Source of the DNA: Bacteroidales bacterium
Lineage (GTDB): Bacteria > Bacteroidota > Bacteroidia > Bacteroidales > Tenuifilaceae
DNA length: 64,000 nucleotides
Direction of reading: 5' to 3'
Assembly (NCBI GenBank): GCA_013141385.1
Contig: JABFRB010000019.1
Coordinates: 1-64,000 of the forward strand
Shown here: in pieces, positions 18,801 to 25,704 of the stretch
How positions within the stretch are numbered: the first letter of the stretch is position 1
Layout: each line of letters opens with the position of its first letter
Notes under the pieces: model-generated
The model's database searches: none
Told to the model about the DNA's origin: nothing
What the model saw: the letters and a program-made list of their open reading frames with translations, nothing else
Translations under genes and position numbers: made by a program

Positions 18801-18937
18801 GCAATAAATTCACCACAATCCCAAAAACTAGCGGTTGGCTCAATGGTTATAAGGTAAACAATGGCTGCTATTGCAAAAGCAAGCCAACCAAATAGGTTGT
18901 TGAATTTATTGAATGACTTATTATCAAATGTTTGCAT
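15872..18937 (-). CDS. DUF2723 multi-pass membrane protein (GT-C-like)
   Basis: This 1021-residue protein has about a dozen transmembrane helices in its first 600 residues. Near the N terminus is the family signature TASFWDCGEFIASGNRLEVG followed by HPPGSP, with acidic residues placed as in GT-C glycosyltransferases, and there is YGDNDTFPLWY in the C-terminal half. DUF2723 proteins are large conserved Bacteroidota membrane proteins related to TMEM260-type mannosyltransferases; the donor and acceptor here are unknown. The C-terminal 300 residues are soluble, helical and TPR-like. It is transcribed ahead of the deacetylase in one operon, with a promoter box 23 bases upstream. Confidence 0.8.
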   Translation of the reverse strand: MQTFDNKSFNKFNNLFGWLAFAIAAIVYLITIEPTASFWDCGEFIASGNRLEVGHPPGSPIFMLIIRFFTMFAPSKELIPVFANAMSALASAFTIMFLFWTITHLARKIIVKDESYTSSNIILIIATGLIGSLVYTFSDTFWFSAVEGEVYASSSLFTALVFWAILKWENVADKPFANRWIILIAYLMGLSIGVHLLNLLAIPAIVMVYYFKKYEVTKWGVIKALFVGFLLLLASLVIIIKGFVVIASKIELLFVNGFGLPFNSGVFFYLILVLSLLIYGIYYTHKNQKIIANTILISITVMLMGYCSYAVTVIRSSVKPPMDQNNPDNMFSLLYYINREQYGDSPLLYGNSFNAPIIGSEEGAPSYAPKDGKYVITGKKVKYIYDERFMTVFPRMFSNEPNHVSAYKRWTNYRGIPIQITNNEGKEETRYVPKFTDNIHFFFSYQLGHMYWRYFMWNFAGRQNDFQGNGDVLKGNWISGIPVIDNLRLGSQDKLPDVYKQNKAKNRYYLLPLILGIAGLIYHYRKHQKDFWVVTLLFVLTGIAIVVYLNQKPFEPRERDYAYAGSFYAFAIWIGLGVLALYELLKKVANERMAAVGSGIVCVIAPLTMGIENWDDHDRSGRYTSVDFGYNMLIGCAPNAVLFTYGDNDTFPLWYNQEVEGVRRDVRVSNLNYLRGDWYIDQMKRKAYTSDPLPLSMTRDKYFSNKRQIVLVADRIKGAVDLRQAISFILSDNEISQVPSPYGENEKICYFPSKSLFLPVDKDKVIKTGTVRPEKAKEIVDTMIWKIKENVVIMEGLVMLDLLATNNWERPLYIGSTVSNDSYQNLDGYFQLEGMMYRIVPIESPRLDYDFGKVDTKLMYDNIMNKYRFRSIANPKVYLDENNSRIISNYRTIFARLANALVDEGKKDSAITVLNRCIEVIPPSNVPFNYLSLSLVEGYYRAGAVDKGMAYSKIMLKSSADQMRFILDLSKEQIGRLHNDIQLNMAIIQELYRLANQYEKGSHKKEIEEAFNTFASKLDRS

Positions 18938-18959
18938 ATAAATGATTTTTTTAATGGTT

Positions 18960-18967
18960 CAAATGTA
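18960..18967 (-). promoter_or_regulatory. Bacteroidota -7 box (TACATTTG) for the DUF2723 operon
   Basis: On the minus strand TACATTTG matches TAnnTTTG exactly, 22 bases upstream of the ATG. No clear -33 TTG is seen at the expected distance. Confidence 0.45.
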
Positions 18968-19069
18968 TGATTTTTTTAGATGTAATTTTTTGTTGAGATG
19001 TTCGTGATTTTCATTAAATCAATCTAATTTATTTAAAAAAAGTTAATTTTATCCCAAATCTTAAAACAA

Positions 19070-20176
19070 ATGAAGAAACTAAGCATACTGATTATTCTTA
19101 CAATACTTGCGATATTATCAAATGCACAAGAATTATGGGTTAAATACAATGCTCATCAATCTTTGGATAAGGGTGATACAAGTGTTTTTATTTTAAATCC
19201 TTATTCATCAGCCTTTTTTGATGATAAAGAATTTGTTAGCAACACCAAAAAAGGTTATACATACCCAGGATTCTTTATTCAACCTAAAATTGTATTTCAA
19301 CCCAATAAAAAGGTTAGATTTTCAGCCGGTATCCACACTCTCTATTTTGCTGGTGCTGATAGTACTGAAAAGTTTGTGCCTGTCCTTTCTCTCGAAGTCA
19401 AACTGTTGGATAATGTAGAGATGATACTTGGAACTATTCATTCCAAACAGGCGCATTACCTACCTGAGCCTCTTTTTAAACCTGAAAGATTACTAATTTC
19501 CCAACCAGAAACGGGGCTTCAATTTCTTACAAATACCGAAAAATTTAAAGGTGATTCATGGACAAACTGGGAACGATATATTAAACAAGGAAGTCCGTTT
19601 CAAGAGGTGTTCACCATGGGTTTTTCTGGAATATTTAAACCAAGTACCTTTAAAACAAATACAGGCTTAATACTAAATTTCGCAGGTTTTGGGGTTCATA
19701 ATGGAGGCCAGATAGATAGCTCGAATTTAGATGTTACAACAATGATTAATCTTGCGGCAGGGTTCTCCTATAGTTTCCCTATTGGCACAAAAAAAACATC
19801 TTTGGGTTTCGAAACAATGGGGTTTCTTTCAAGCGATAAATCGCCAAATCCATCAAGCAAATATTTAAACGGAAAGGCTATTTACCCCAAACTATTTATT
19901 GAAAGTCCAAATCTAAGAGGAGAAATTGGTTACTGGTATGCCTCACAGTTTGTTAATCCGCGAGGTGAAGAATTGTTTGGCTCCTACTCTTTTGTAAAAC
20001 CTGAATTTGATTCTAAAATTCGGAATCTCTATACTGCAAAGATTATCTATTCAGTTGAAGTGGCCAAGGGCTTTACTTTAGGCGGTAGATTTGAAACATA
20101 CTATGATACAAAATCATCCATCCTAGATTGGGCTTTTACATTCCGAATGGTATACGATGGGTTATTCAATCTTTAA
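19070..20176 (+). CDS. Outer-membrane beta-barrel-like protein, unknown function
   Basis: This 368-residue protein starts with a clear signal peptide (MKKLSILIILTILAILSNAQ). The rest is rich in alternating aromatic and polar strands (RFSAGIHTLYFAG, NLRGEIGYWYASQFV, AKIIYSVEVAKGFTLGGRFE) and ends in a strand with an aromatic residue near the C terminus (DWAFTFRMVYDGLFNL). This is typical of an outer-membrane barrel or porin-like protein. No known family is recognised. It is divergent from the DUF2723 operon and is followed by a repeat rather than an obvious partner. Confidence 0.6.
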   Translation: MKKLSILIILTILAILSNAQELWVKYNAHQSLDKGDTSVFILNPYSSAFFDDKEFVSNTKKGYTYPGFFIQPKIVFQPNKKVRFSAGIHTLYFAGADSTEKFVPVLSLEVKLLDNVEMILGTIHSKQAHYLPEPLFKPERLLISQPETGLQFLTNTEKFKGDSWTNWERYIKQGSPFQEVFTMGFSGIFKPSTFKTNTGLILNFAGFGVHNGGQIDSSNLDVTTMINLAAGFSYSFPIGTKKTSLGFETMGFLSSDKSPNPSSKYLNGKAIYPKLFIESPNLRGEIGYWYASQFVNPRGEELFGSYSFVKPEFDSKIRNLYTAKIIYSVEVAKGFTLGGRFETYYDTKSSILDWAFTFRMVYDGLFNL

Positions 20177-20273
20177 ATATTAATAATCAAAAAGGATGGC
20201 TAAATACCATCCTTTCTATATTCTCTTCAGTTTTAACTTCAATATATACCTAAAAACAATAAACTTTCCCCCA

Positions 20274-20345
20274 ACATTCCTGCGAAAGCAGGAATCCAGT
20301 TTTCAGCTTATTATAGATTCCGAGACTTCGCCCGGAATGACAAAG
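20274..20345. repeat. Intergenic palindromic repeat (ATTCCTGC-type)
   Basis: Two hairpins lie side by side: ATTCCTGC-GAAA-GCAGGAAT at about 20276-20295, and ATTCCG...CGGAAT at about 20318-20339 with the familiar GACTTCGCCCGGAATGAC segment. Sequences of this kind are dispersed intergenic repeats in many bacteria. It lies between two converging genes and could act as a two-way terminator. Confidence 0.6.
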
Positions 20346-20389
20346 GATTGTGTTTTGCTTATAGGTATTACAGCGGGCATAATAAAGTA

Positions 20390-21637
20390 TTATTGCTTTA
20401 CTGTCGAAATGCCACAATACATCTGAACCATTTTCTCAGCAGGTTTATAACCAAGTGCCAAAGATTTTTTGAAATCCTCACAGGCTCCTTTTTCATCCTT
20501 GGTATTCATCCTTGATACACCGCGATTATAATATGCTTCGGCATATTTTGGATCTTTTGAAATAATAAAATCATAATCTTCTAGGGCTCCTTTGTGATCT
20601 TCAAGAATTGCTTTTGAAACTGCTCGGTTGTAGTATGCCTGAGCAAAATTTTTATCAATTTCCACCACTCTCGTGAAATCAACTACAGAGCCTTTGTAAT
20701 CCTGTTTCAATGCTTTTGCTATACCACGACCATAATATGCTTTAAGGAAGTTGCTGTTGATATCAATTGCTTTATTAAACTCTTTGATGGCATTTGTAAA
20801 ATCACTCTTTTTAAGAAAAGCTCCACCTTTTACACTATAAGCCTCACTATACTTACCATCAATCTTAATGGCTTTGTTCAAATACTCAATAGCCTCATCT
20901 AATTTATTTTGATTTGACATTGATTGCCCAAGATAAAAGAAGATCTCTTTATCATTTTTTTCCTTTTCTGATGCAAGAAGTAAATCCTTCTCTGCACCTA
21001 CATAATCTTGTATGTTGAATTTAAAAATTCCTCTTTTCTTGTACGCATCAGCATTGGCATTTGAGCCTTCAATCATCTTATCGTAATCGCTAATTGCACC
21101 CATAAAATCATTTAGGTGTGAACGTGATTCACCTCGGCTATAGAATGCTTCAATATTCGAACCATCGAGTTCAATACTCCGATTGTAGTCTTTAACCGCT
21201 TCATCGAATTGTCCTTGGCTTGCTTTTAGAAGTCCTCTATTGTAAAATGCTTTAGCATTCGAATCATCAAGTTCAATAGCTTTATTAATATCAGCCAAAG
21301 ATCTGTCAAACTCCTTTAACTTCCGATATGATACCCCACGGTTCAAGTAATACTCTGAAACGGTGGAATTCATTTCAATAGCTTTGCTAAAATCAATAAT
21401 AGCCTCAGAGTCTTTTGTGAGGCCTGATTTTGCAAGACCCCTGCTATTAAAATAGATGGGTTTATTCTTTAGCCATATTGCTTTATCAATTTTTGCTATT
21501 GCCTCCGAATAAAGTGATGAATCCAATAATAATTTACCTTTTAAGTAAGCATTTTCGGCAAACTTTGGACGCAGTAGTTGAAGAACTAATAGAACTAATA
21601 CAACTACTGAAATGCTAATAATGGTAATTTTCTTCAT
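20390..21637 (-). CDS. TPR-repeat protein with N-terminal membrane anchor
   Basis: This 415-residue protein has one hydrophobic N-terminal segment (ITIISISVVVLVLLVLQLL) and then about eleven tandem 34-residue TPR motifs, recognisable by repeated AYYNRG..., A..DY...I and LDPKYAEAYYNRG-like segments. The protein is likely anchored in the inner membrane or exported, and it acts as a scaffold for protein contacts. No enzyme domain is present. It is a single gene with an AAGGA element just before its ATG, and it is divergent from the permease. Confidence 0.85.
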   Translation of the reverse strand: MKKITIISISVVVLVLLVLQLLRPKFAENAYLKGKLLLDSSLYSEAIAKIDKAIWLKNKPIYFNSRGLAKSGLTKDSEAIIDFSKAIEMNSTVSEYYLNRGVSYRKLKEFDRSLADINKAIELDDSNAKAFYNRGLLKASQGQFDEAVKDYNRSIELDGSNIEAFYSRGESRSHLNDFMGAISDYDKMIEGSNANADAYKKRGIFKFNIQDYVGAEKDLLLASEKEKNDKEIFFYLGQSMSNQNKLDEAIEYLNKAIKIDGKYSEAYSVKGGAFLKKSDFTNAIKEFNKAIDINSNFLKAYYGRGIAKALKQDYKGSVVDFTRVVEIDKNFAQAYYNRAVSKAILEDHKGALEDYDFIISKDPKYAEAYYNRGVSRMNTKDEKGACEDFKKSLALGYKPAEKMVQMYCGISTVKQ

Positions 21638-21947
21638 ATTCCTTATTTTTCAGTTCGTTTCGTAATTACTAATTTACAAAATTGGTGTAAATAGATTAAA
21701 TAAACAGCATTTCGACGATTAAAGTTACATTTTTAGCTAAGAAAAAACAATGTTTGAAAAAGTTATTGTCTATTTTAAACGGAACGGATCTTAATATATC
21801 GTATTCAAAATAACATATAAGACCCTTTAAATCGACAAGCAATTTAGTATTGAACGATTTATTATTTGTTTTCCTATAAAATAATTATAACCTTTAAAAC
21901 CTTATTTTAAAAAATAGATTGTGCATTCAAATTAACCTCACCCTAAC
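21638..21947. other. Divergent intergenic region
   Basis: This AT-rich spacer lies between the TPR gene and the permease gene. I see no credible gene, RNA structure or strong promoter consensus in it; it presumably contains both promoters. Confidence 0.5.
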
Positions 21948-23471
21948 ATGAAAACACGATTATTTCAAACAAAACCTATTCAACAACTTCTTTCCGAATC
22001 CGAAGATAAAGAACATGGGTTTAAAAAAACCTTGGGGCCACTTAACTTAACAACTTTGGGCATTGGTGCTATTATTGGTGCTGGTATTTTTGTATTAACA
22101 GGACAGGCAGCCGCAAACTATGCCGGACCTGCTATTGTGTTATCATTCATAATATCTGGCCTAGCATGTGCTTTTGCAGGTTTATGTTACGCCGAGTTTG
22201 CATCAATGATTCCTATCTCTGGAAGTGCCTATACCTATGCATATTCAACAATGGGCGAGTTTTTAGCATGGATAATTGGATGGGATTTAATTATTGAATA
22301 TTTGTTTGCTGCGTCAACAGTAGCAGTAGGTTGGTCGGGTTATGTGGTGAGTTTACTAAATGATATTGGAATACATATTGCGCCGCAATTTGCTGCATCT
22401 CCGGGAACACAACTAATACAAGTTCCGGGAATGGGTTGGCAAGCAACCTCAAGTCAGCTAGTTACCTATCTTGCAAATCATAATATTGATGTAAATACCT
22501 TACCACATGTTGTTGGAGTACTAAATATCCCAGCAATGATTATTATTGGCTTACTCACTGCCCTACTTGTTATCGGAATAAAAGAATCAGCAAACTTTAA
22601 CAATATTATGGTAATTGTTAAGGTATGTGTTATTTTACTTTTCATTGGTGTTGGTATTGCATTTATAAAATTAGAAAATTGGCATGATTTTATTCCCAAG
22701 AACACAGGAAAATGGGGCGAGTTTGGCATAAGCGGGATATTTAGGGGTGCAGCAGTAATCTTTTTTGCCTATATTGGTTTTGATGCTGTTTCTACAGCAG
22801 CACAAGAGGCTAAAAATCCTCAGAGAGATATGCCAAGAGGTATTCTTGGTTCGCTAACCATCTCAACCTTTTTATATATCGCTGTAGCACTTGTACTAAC
22901 AGGAGTTGTAAGTTATACACTTTTAAATGTTCCAGATCCAGTTGCTGTTGGAGTTAATGCAATGGGAAGTAGCATGGCATGGTTGAAACCAATTGTGAAA
23001 ATTGCTGCAATTGCCGGATTAACTTCAGTAATTCTAGTTATGCTTTTGGGACAACCAAGAATTTTTTACGCAATGTCTAAGGACGGGTTACTTCCTCCGG
23101 TATTCTCGAAAGTACACCCAAAATTCAAGACTCCTTATATTAGTTCTTTAATTACGGGAGCATTCGCTATGGTATTAGCGGGCGTGTTGCCAATTAGTCT
23201 TTTAGGTGAACTTGTGTCTATTGGAACACTACTCGCATTTGCAATTGTTTGCGTTGGGATTATTGTACTCCGTAAAACCAGACCTGAACTTCCACGTCCA
23301 TTTAGAACACCTTGGGTACCATTCCTACCCGCATTGGGAGCTATAATATGCCTTGTACAAATGTTTTCGTTACCTTTAGATACTTGGTTACGATTAATAG
23401 GTTGGTTTGCAATAGGTATGATTATTTATTTCACTTACGGAATTAAGAAAAGTAAACTGTTAAAAAAATAA
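21948..23471 (+). CDS. APC-family amino acid permease
   Basis: This 507-residue protein has about 12 transmembrane helices. The first carries the APC signature TLGIGAIIGAGIFVLTG, whose broken helix binds the amino-acid backbone. A conserved FFAYIGFDAVSTAAQEAKNP segment (helix 6 region) and RIFYAMSKDGLLPP follow, as in YfnA/CAT-type cationic or branched amino-acid transporters. It probably imports an amino acid with protons or by exchange. It has its own hairpin terminator and no visible regulator next to it. The exact substrate cannot be read from the sequence. Confidence 0.88.
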   Translation: MKTRLFQTKPIQQLLSESEDKEHGFKKTLGPLNLTTLGIGAIIGAGIFVLTGQAAANYAGPAIVLSFIISGLACAFAGLCYAEFASMIPISGSAYTYAYSTMGEFLAWIIGWDLIIEYLFAASTVAVGWSGYVVSLLNDIGIHIAPQFAASPGTQLIQVPGMGWQATSSQLVTYLANHNIDVNTLPHVVGVLNIPAMIIIGLLTALLVIGIKESANFNNIMVIVKVCVILLFIGVGIAFIKLENWHDFIPKNTGKWGEFGISGIFRGAAVIFFAYIGFDAVSTAAQEAKNPQRDMPRGILGSLTISTFLYIAVALVLTGVVSYTLLNVPDPVAVGVNAMGSSMAWLKPIVKIAAIAGLTSVILVMLLGQPRIFYAMSKDGLLPPVFSKVHPKFKTPYISSLITGAFAMVLAGVLPISLLGELVSIGTLLAFAIVCVGIIVLRKTRPELPRPFRTPWVPFLPALGAIICLVQMFSLPLDTWLRLIGWFAIGMIIYFTYGIKKSKLLKK

Positions 23472-23504
23472 CACTAGGATGATATTTATCAGATTTTGAT
23501 AGGA

Positions 23505-23533
23505 AAAAAATCCCTTATTTTAAGGGATTTTTT
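23505..23533 (+). terminator. Rho-independent terminator after the permease gene
   Basis: AAATCCCTTA and TAAGGGATTT form a perfect stem with a short T-rich loop, followed by a T run. It separates the permease from the hdr-flx operon. Confidence 0.8.
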
Positions 23534-23639
23534 ATGACGAATAAAGTGAGGTTCTATTTCATGTTTTTCAGCATAGAAAAAAGAAAATACTAAGACAGAA
23601 TGTTCTTTATACTTGTACCCTTAATTATATTCCATTACT

Positions 23640-24215
23640 ATGTCAAGTGGAGCACATCATCATGAAGTAGATAACTCTTTAGCGGGTAAAGTTCGGCACA
23701 ATACCCAAGTGCATGCCCAAAGATGTTATCAATGCGGAAAATGTAGCGCAGGTTGTCCCCTATCAGCCGATATGGATTACCCGCCCAGTTTGGTCCTCAG
23801 AATGCTACAAACAGGCGATCCTGTTTTTGAGGATAAAATCCTCAGATCGTACACCATATGGGTATGTCTCAGCTGTGAGATGTGCATACAGCGCTGCCCA
23901 ATGGAGGTTGATATCCCTGTAATGATGGACTACCTCCGTCAGGAATCTATTCGTCAGAAAAAGGTTAATCCAAAAGCAAAAAATATAGTTTCATTCCATA
24001 AATCATTCCTCGATTCAATAAAATATACTGGAAGGTTATTCGAATTTGGATTAGTGGTTGATTATAAGATGAGATCATGGAAGATGTTCCAAGATATTAC
24101 CTTGATGCCCGGAATGATTTCGAGAGGAAAACTTCATTTTATTCCTGAACGGATTAAAGGGATCAAAAACATTTCGAATATTTTCACAAAGGTTAGCAAG
24201 GAGGATAAAAAATGA
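23640..24215 (+). CDS. hdrC: HdrC-like iron-sulfur subunit
   Basis: This 191-residue protein carries two [4Fe-4S] motifs, Cys29/32/35/39 (CYQCGKCSAGCP) and Cys76/79/82/86 (CLSCEMCIQRCP), spaced as in heterodisulfide reductase subunit C, with a helical C-terminal part. HdrC passes electrons between HdrA and the HdrB active site. There is no membrane segment, so it is the soluble HdrC type rather than HdrE-linked. The stop overlaps the hdrB start by 4 bases (ATGA). A weak TATACTTG promoter-like box lies at 23608-23615. Confidence 0.9.
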   Translation: MSSGAHHHEVDNSLAGKVRHNTQVHAQRCYQCGKCSAGCPLSADMDYPPSLVLRMLQTGDPVFEDKILRSYTIWVCLSCEMCIQRCPMEVDIPVMMDYLRQESIRQKKVNPKAKNIVSFHKSFLDSIKYTGRLFEFGLVVDYKMRSWKMFQDITLMPGMISRGKLHFIPERIKGIKNISNIFTKVSKEDKK

Positions 24216-25117
24216 AGATAGGACTATATCCAGGTTGCTCGCTGAATGGTTCAGCTAGAGATTATAACGAGTCAGTTTTTGCACTTGCCAAAGCATTTGA
24301 TATTGAATTTGAACAAGTTCCCGATTGGAACTGCTGCGGTGCAACTGCTGCTCACAATATGAACAAGGAACTTTCCTTGGCTCTTCCTGCTCGTATCCTT
24401 GCCGCTGCAGAAAAACATGGACTTGCTGATGTTGTAGTTCCTTGCGCTGCATGCTATAGTCGTTTGGCAGTTACTCAGCACGAACTACTTCATGACCCTG
24501 TTCTAAGAAATCGTGTAAGCGAAATTATTGGAATGGAGTTCAAGGGTACAACCAATATAATGAACGTAATTCAGTTTGTCGATAAGTTTATTGTTGATAA
24601 ACTTGAACCCAAGATCAAAAAGAAATTCAACTATAATGTTGCCTGCTATTATGGTTGCTTGATGGTTCGTCCAGCAAAGATTTTAAAGTACGATCGTCCC
24701 GAAGATCCACAATCGATGGATAATGTGATGCGGAAGATCGGTGCAAATGCATTGGATTGGGGCTATAAGGTTGAGTGTTGTGGTGCTGGTCTATCTGTTT
24801 CAAAAACCGATATGGTTGCAAAGTTATCTGGAAAGATCATTGAGGATGCCACATATCGTGGTGCAGAAGCAATTATCGTTGCTTGCCCAATGTGCCATTC
24901 AAATCTCGATATGCGCCGTCCAAGCATCAATAAGTTTTGGAATAATAAATTCACAGTTCCTGTTATCTATATGACTCAGGCAATTGGATTAGCTGTTGGG
25001 TTAACTCCAAAGGAAATTGGATTGAAGCGTCATTTTGTGGCTATAAATCTTCCTGAGAAGAAGGAGGAGCCGGTTGTTGAGAAAAAGGTTAAGACGAAAG
25101 AAGTTGAGAGTGCATAG
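24212..25117 (+). CDS. hdrB: HdrB-like subunit with two CCG domains
   Basis: This 301-residue protein has two CCG (DUF224) domains. The first has Cys9, Cys41-Cys42 and Cys78/Cys81 (CCGATAAHN, CAACYSR); the second repeats the pattern (CYYGC, ECCGAGLS, CPMCHSN). In methanogen HdrB these cysteines hold two non-cubane [4Fe-4S] clusters that reduce the CoM-S-S-CoB disulfide. All cluster cysteines appear to be kept, so a disulfide or similar two-electron acceptor is likely. The natural partner in this organism is unknown. The C terminus carries a short lysine/glutamate-rich tail. A repeat-bounded insertion follows directly. Confidence 0.9.
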   Translation: MKIGLYPGCSLNGSARDYNESVFALAKAFDIEFEQVPDWNCCGATAAHNMNKELSLALPARILAAAEKHGLADVVVPCAACYSRLAVTQHELLHDPVLRNRVSEIIGMEFKGTTNIMNVIQFVDKFIVDKLEPKIKKKFNYNVACYYGCLMVRPAKILKYDRPEDPQSMDNVMRKIGANALDWGYKVECCGAGLSVSKTDMVAKLSGKIIEDATYRGAEAIIVACPMCHSNLDMRRPSINKFWNNKFTVPVIYMTQAIGLAVGLTPKEIGLKRHFVAINLPEKKEEPVVEKKVKTKEVESA

Positions 25118-25130
25118 CATAAGTACTTAA

Positions 25131-25206
25131 AGTGAACTAAAGTACTTCGAGTGCCTAGAGTTGAAAGACTCTTCTAACTTTAGGCACTCCAAGTACTCTA
25201 GGCACT
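25131..25206 (+). repeat. Left hairpin repeat of the S23 element
   Basis: AGTACTTCGAGTGCCTAGAG on the left pairs with its inverted copy (AACTTTAGGCACTCCAAGTA) across a loop of about 13 bases (GAAAGACTCTTCT). The stem is about 31 bp with a few mismatches and one 1-base bulge. Confidence 0.7.
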
Positions 25207-25221
25207 GTAAATTTGAAAGAT

Positions 25222-25587
25222 ATGGATAACAAAGAGTTTAGCAAACAACTTGAGGAAAGAACCAAAAGGTTTGCTATCGAAATTATCAAACTTTCATCTT
25301 TACTACCCGAAACGCCTGAGGGTAAAGTAATCAAATACCAGATTACTAAATCGGGAACAAGTGTGGGAGCTAATTATAGGGAAGCAAATCGTTCAAGGAG
25401 TAAGGCAGATTTTAAGAATAAAATTAAAATAAGTGAAAGCGAAGCAAGTGAAACAGTTTATTGGTTAGAAATTATTGAACGTTTAAATTGGATTGATAAT
25501 AAAAAAACTCAATCAATGCTAACAGAAGCCAATGAACTACTTGCGATTTTCACTTCAATTGGAAGTAAGTTAAAAACAAGTACTTAG
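25222..25587 (+). CDS. Four-helix-bundle (S23 ribosomal / IVS) protein
   Basis: This 121-residue all-helical protein carries the family signature: RTKRFAIEIIKLSSLLPE near the start, then TKSGTSVGANYREANRSRSK and SEASETVYWLEIIERLNWI. These proteins are encoded in 23S rRNA intervening sequences and as free-standing genes; relatives include the Avd accessory protein of diversity-generating retroelements. They bind nucleic acid, but their role is not settled. I chose the ATG at 25222 over a TTG nine bases upstream. No reverse transcriptase is nearby, so a retroelement role is unlikely here. Confidence 0.88.
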   Translation: MDNKEFSKQLEERTKRFAIEIIKLSSLLPETPEGKVIKYQITKSGTSVGANYREANRSRSKADFKNKIKISESEASETVYWLEIIERLNWIDNKKTQSMLTEANELLAIFTSIGSKLKTST

Positions 25588-25670
25588 AGTGCCTAAAGTA
25601 CTTCAAGTGCCTAGAGTTAAAGACTCTTCTAACTTAAGGCACTCCAAGTACTCGAAGTACTCAAGGCACT
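25578..25670 (+). repeat. Right hairpin repeat of the S23 element
   Basis: This copy is nearly identical to the left one over about 60 bases from 25597 (shared CTAGAGTT, AGACTCTTCTAACTT and GGCACTCCAAGTACT). It is self-complementary and slightly longer because one AGTACTTCGA unit is duplicated. The two copies can each fold alone or pair with one another across the gene. Confidence 0.7.
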
Positions 25671-25704
25671 TAAAAATAGTAAGAAACATAATAATTCATA
25701 TAAA

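Larger units (their letters stand above)
25120..25674 (+). mobile_element. IVS/S23-type element between hdrB and hdrA
   Basis: A four-helix-bundle gene is flanked on both sides by near-identical long hairpin-forming repeats. Nothing like this interrupts the rest of the operon. Four-helix S23-type proteins are the ones encoded by 23S rRNA intervening sequences, whose ends also pair. I infer a mobile, IVS-like unit that inserted between two operon genes; a solo hairpin copy is at 60017-60099. Confidence 0.6.

Noticed and set aside
25222-25587. Diversity-generating retroelement, since S23 proteins resemble Avd
   Set aside because: No reverse transcriptase, no template/variable repeat pair and no adenine-biased variable region are seen near the gene. 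The flanking repeats are hairpins with symmetric changes, not template and variable copies.
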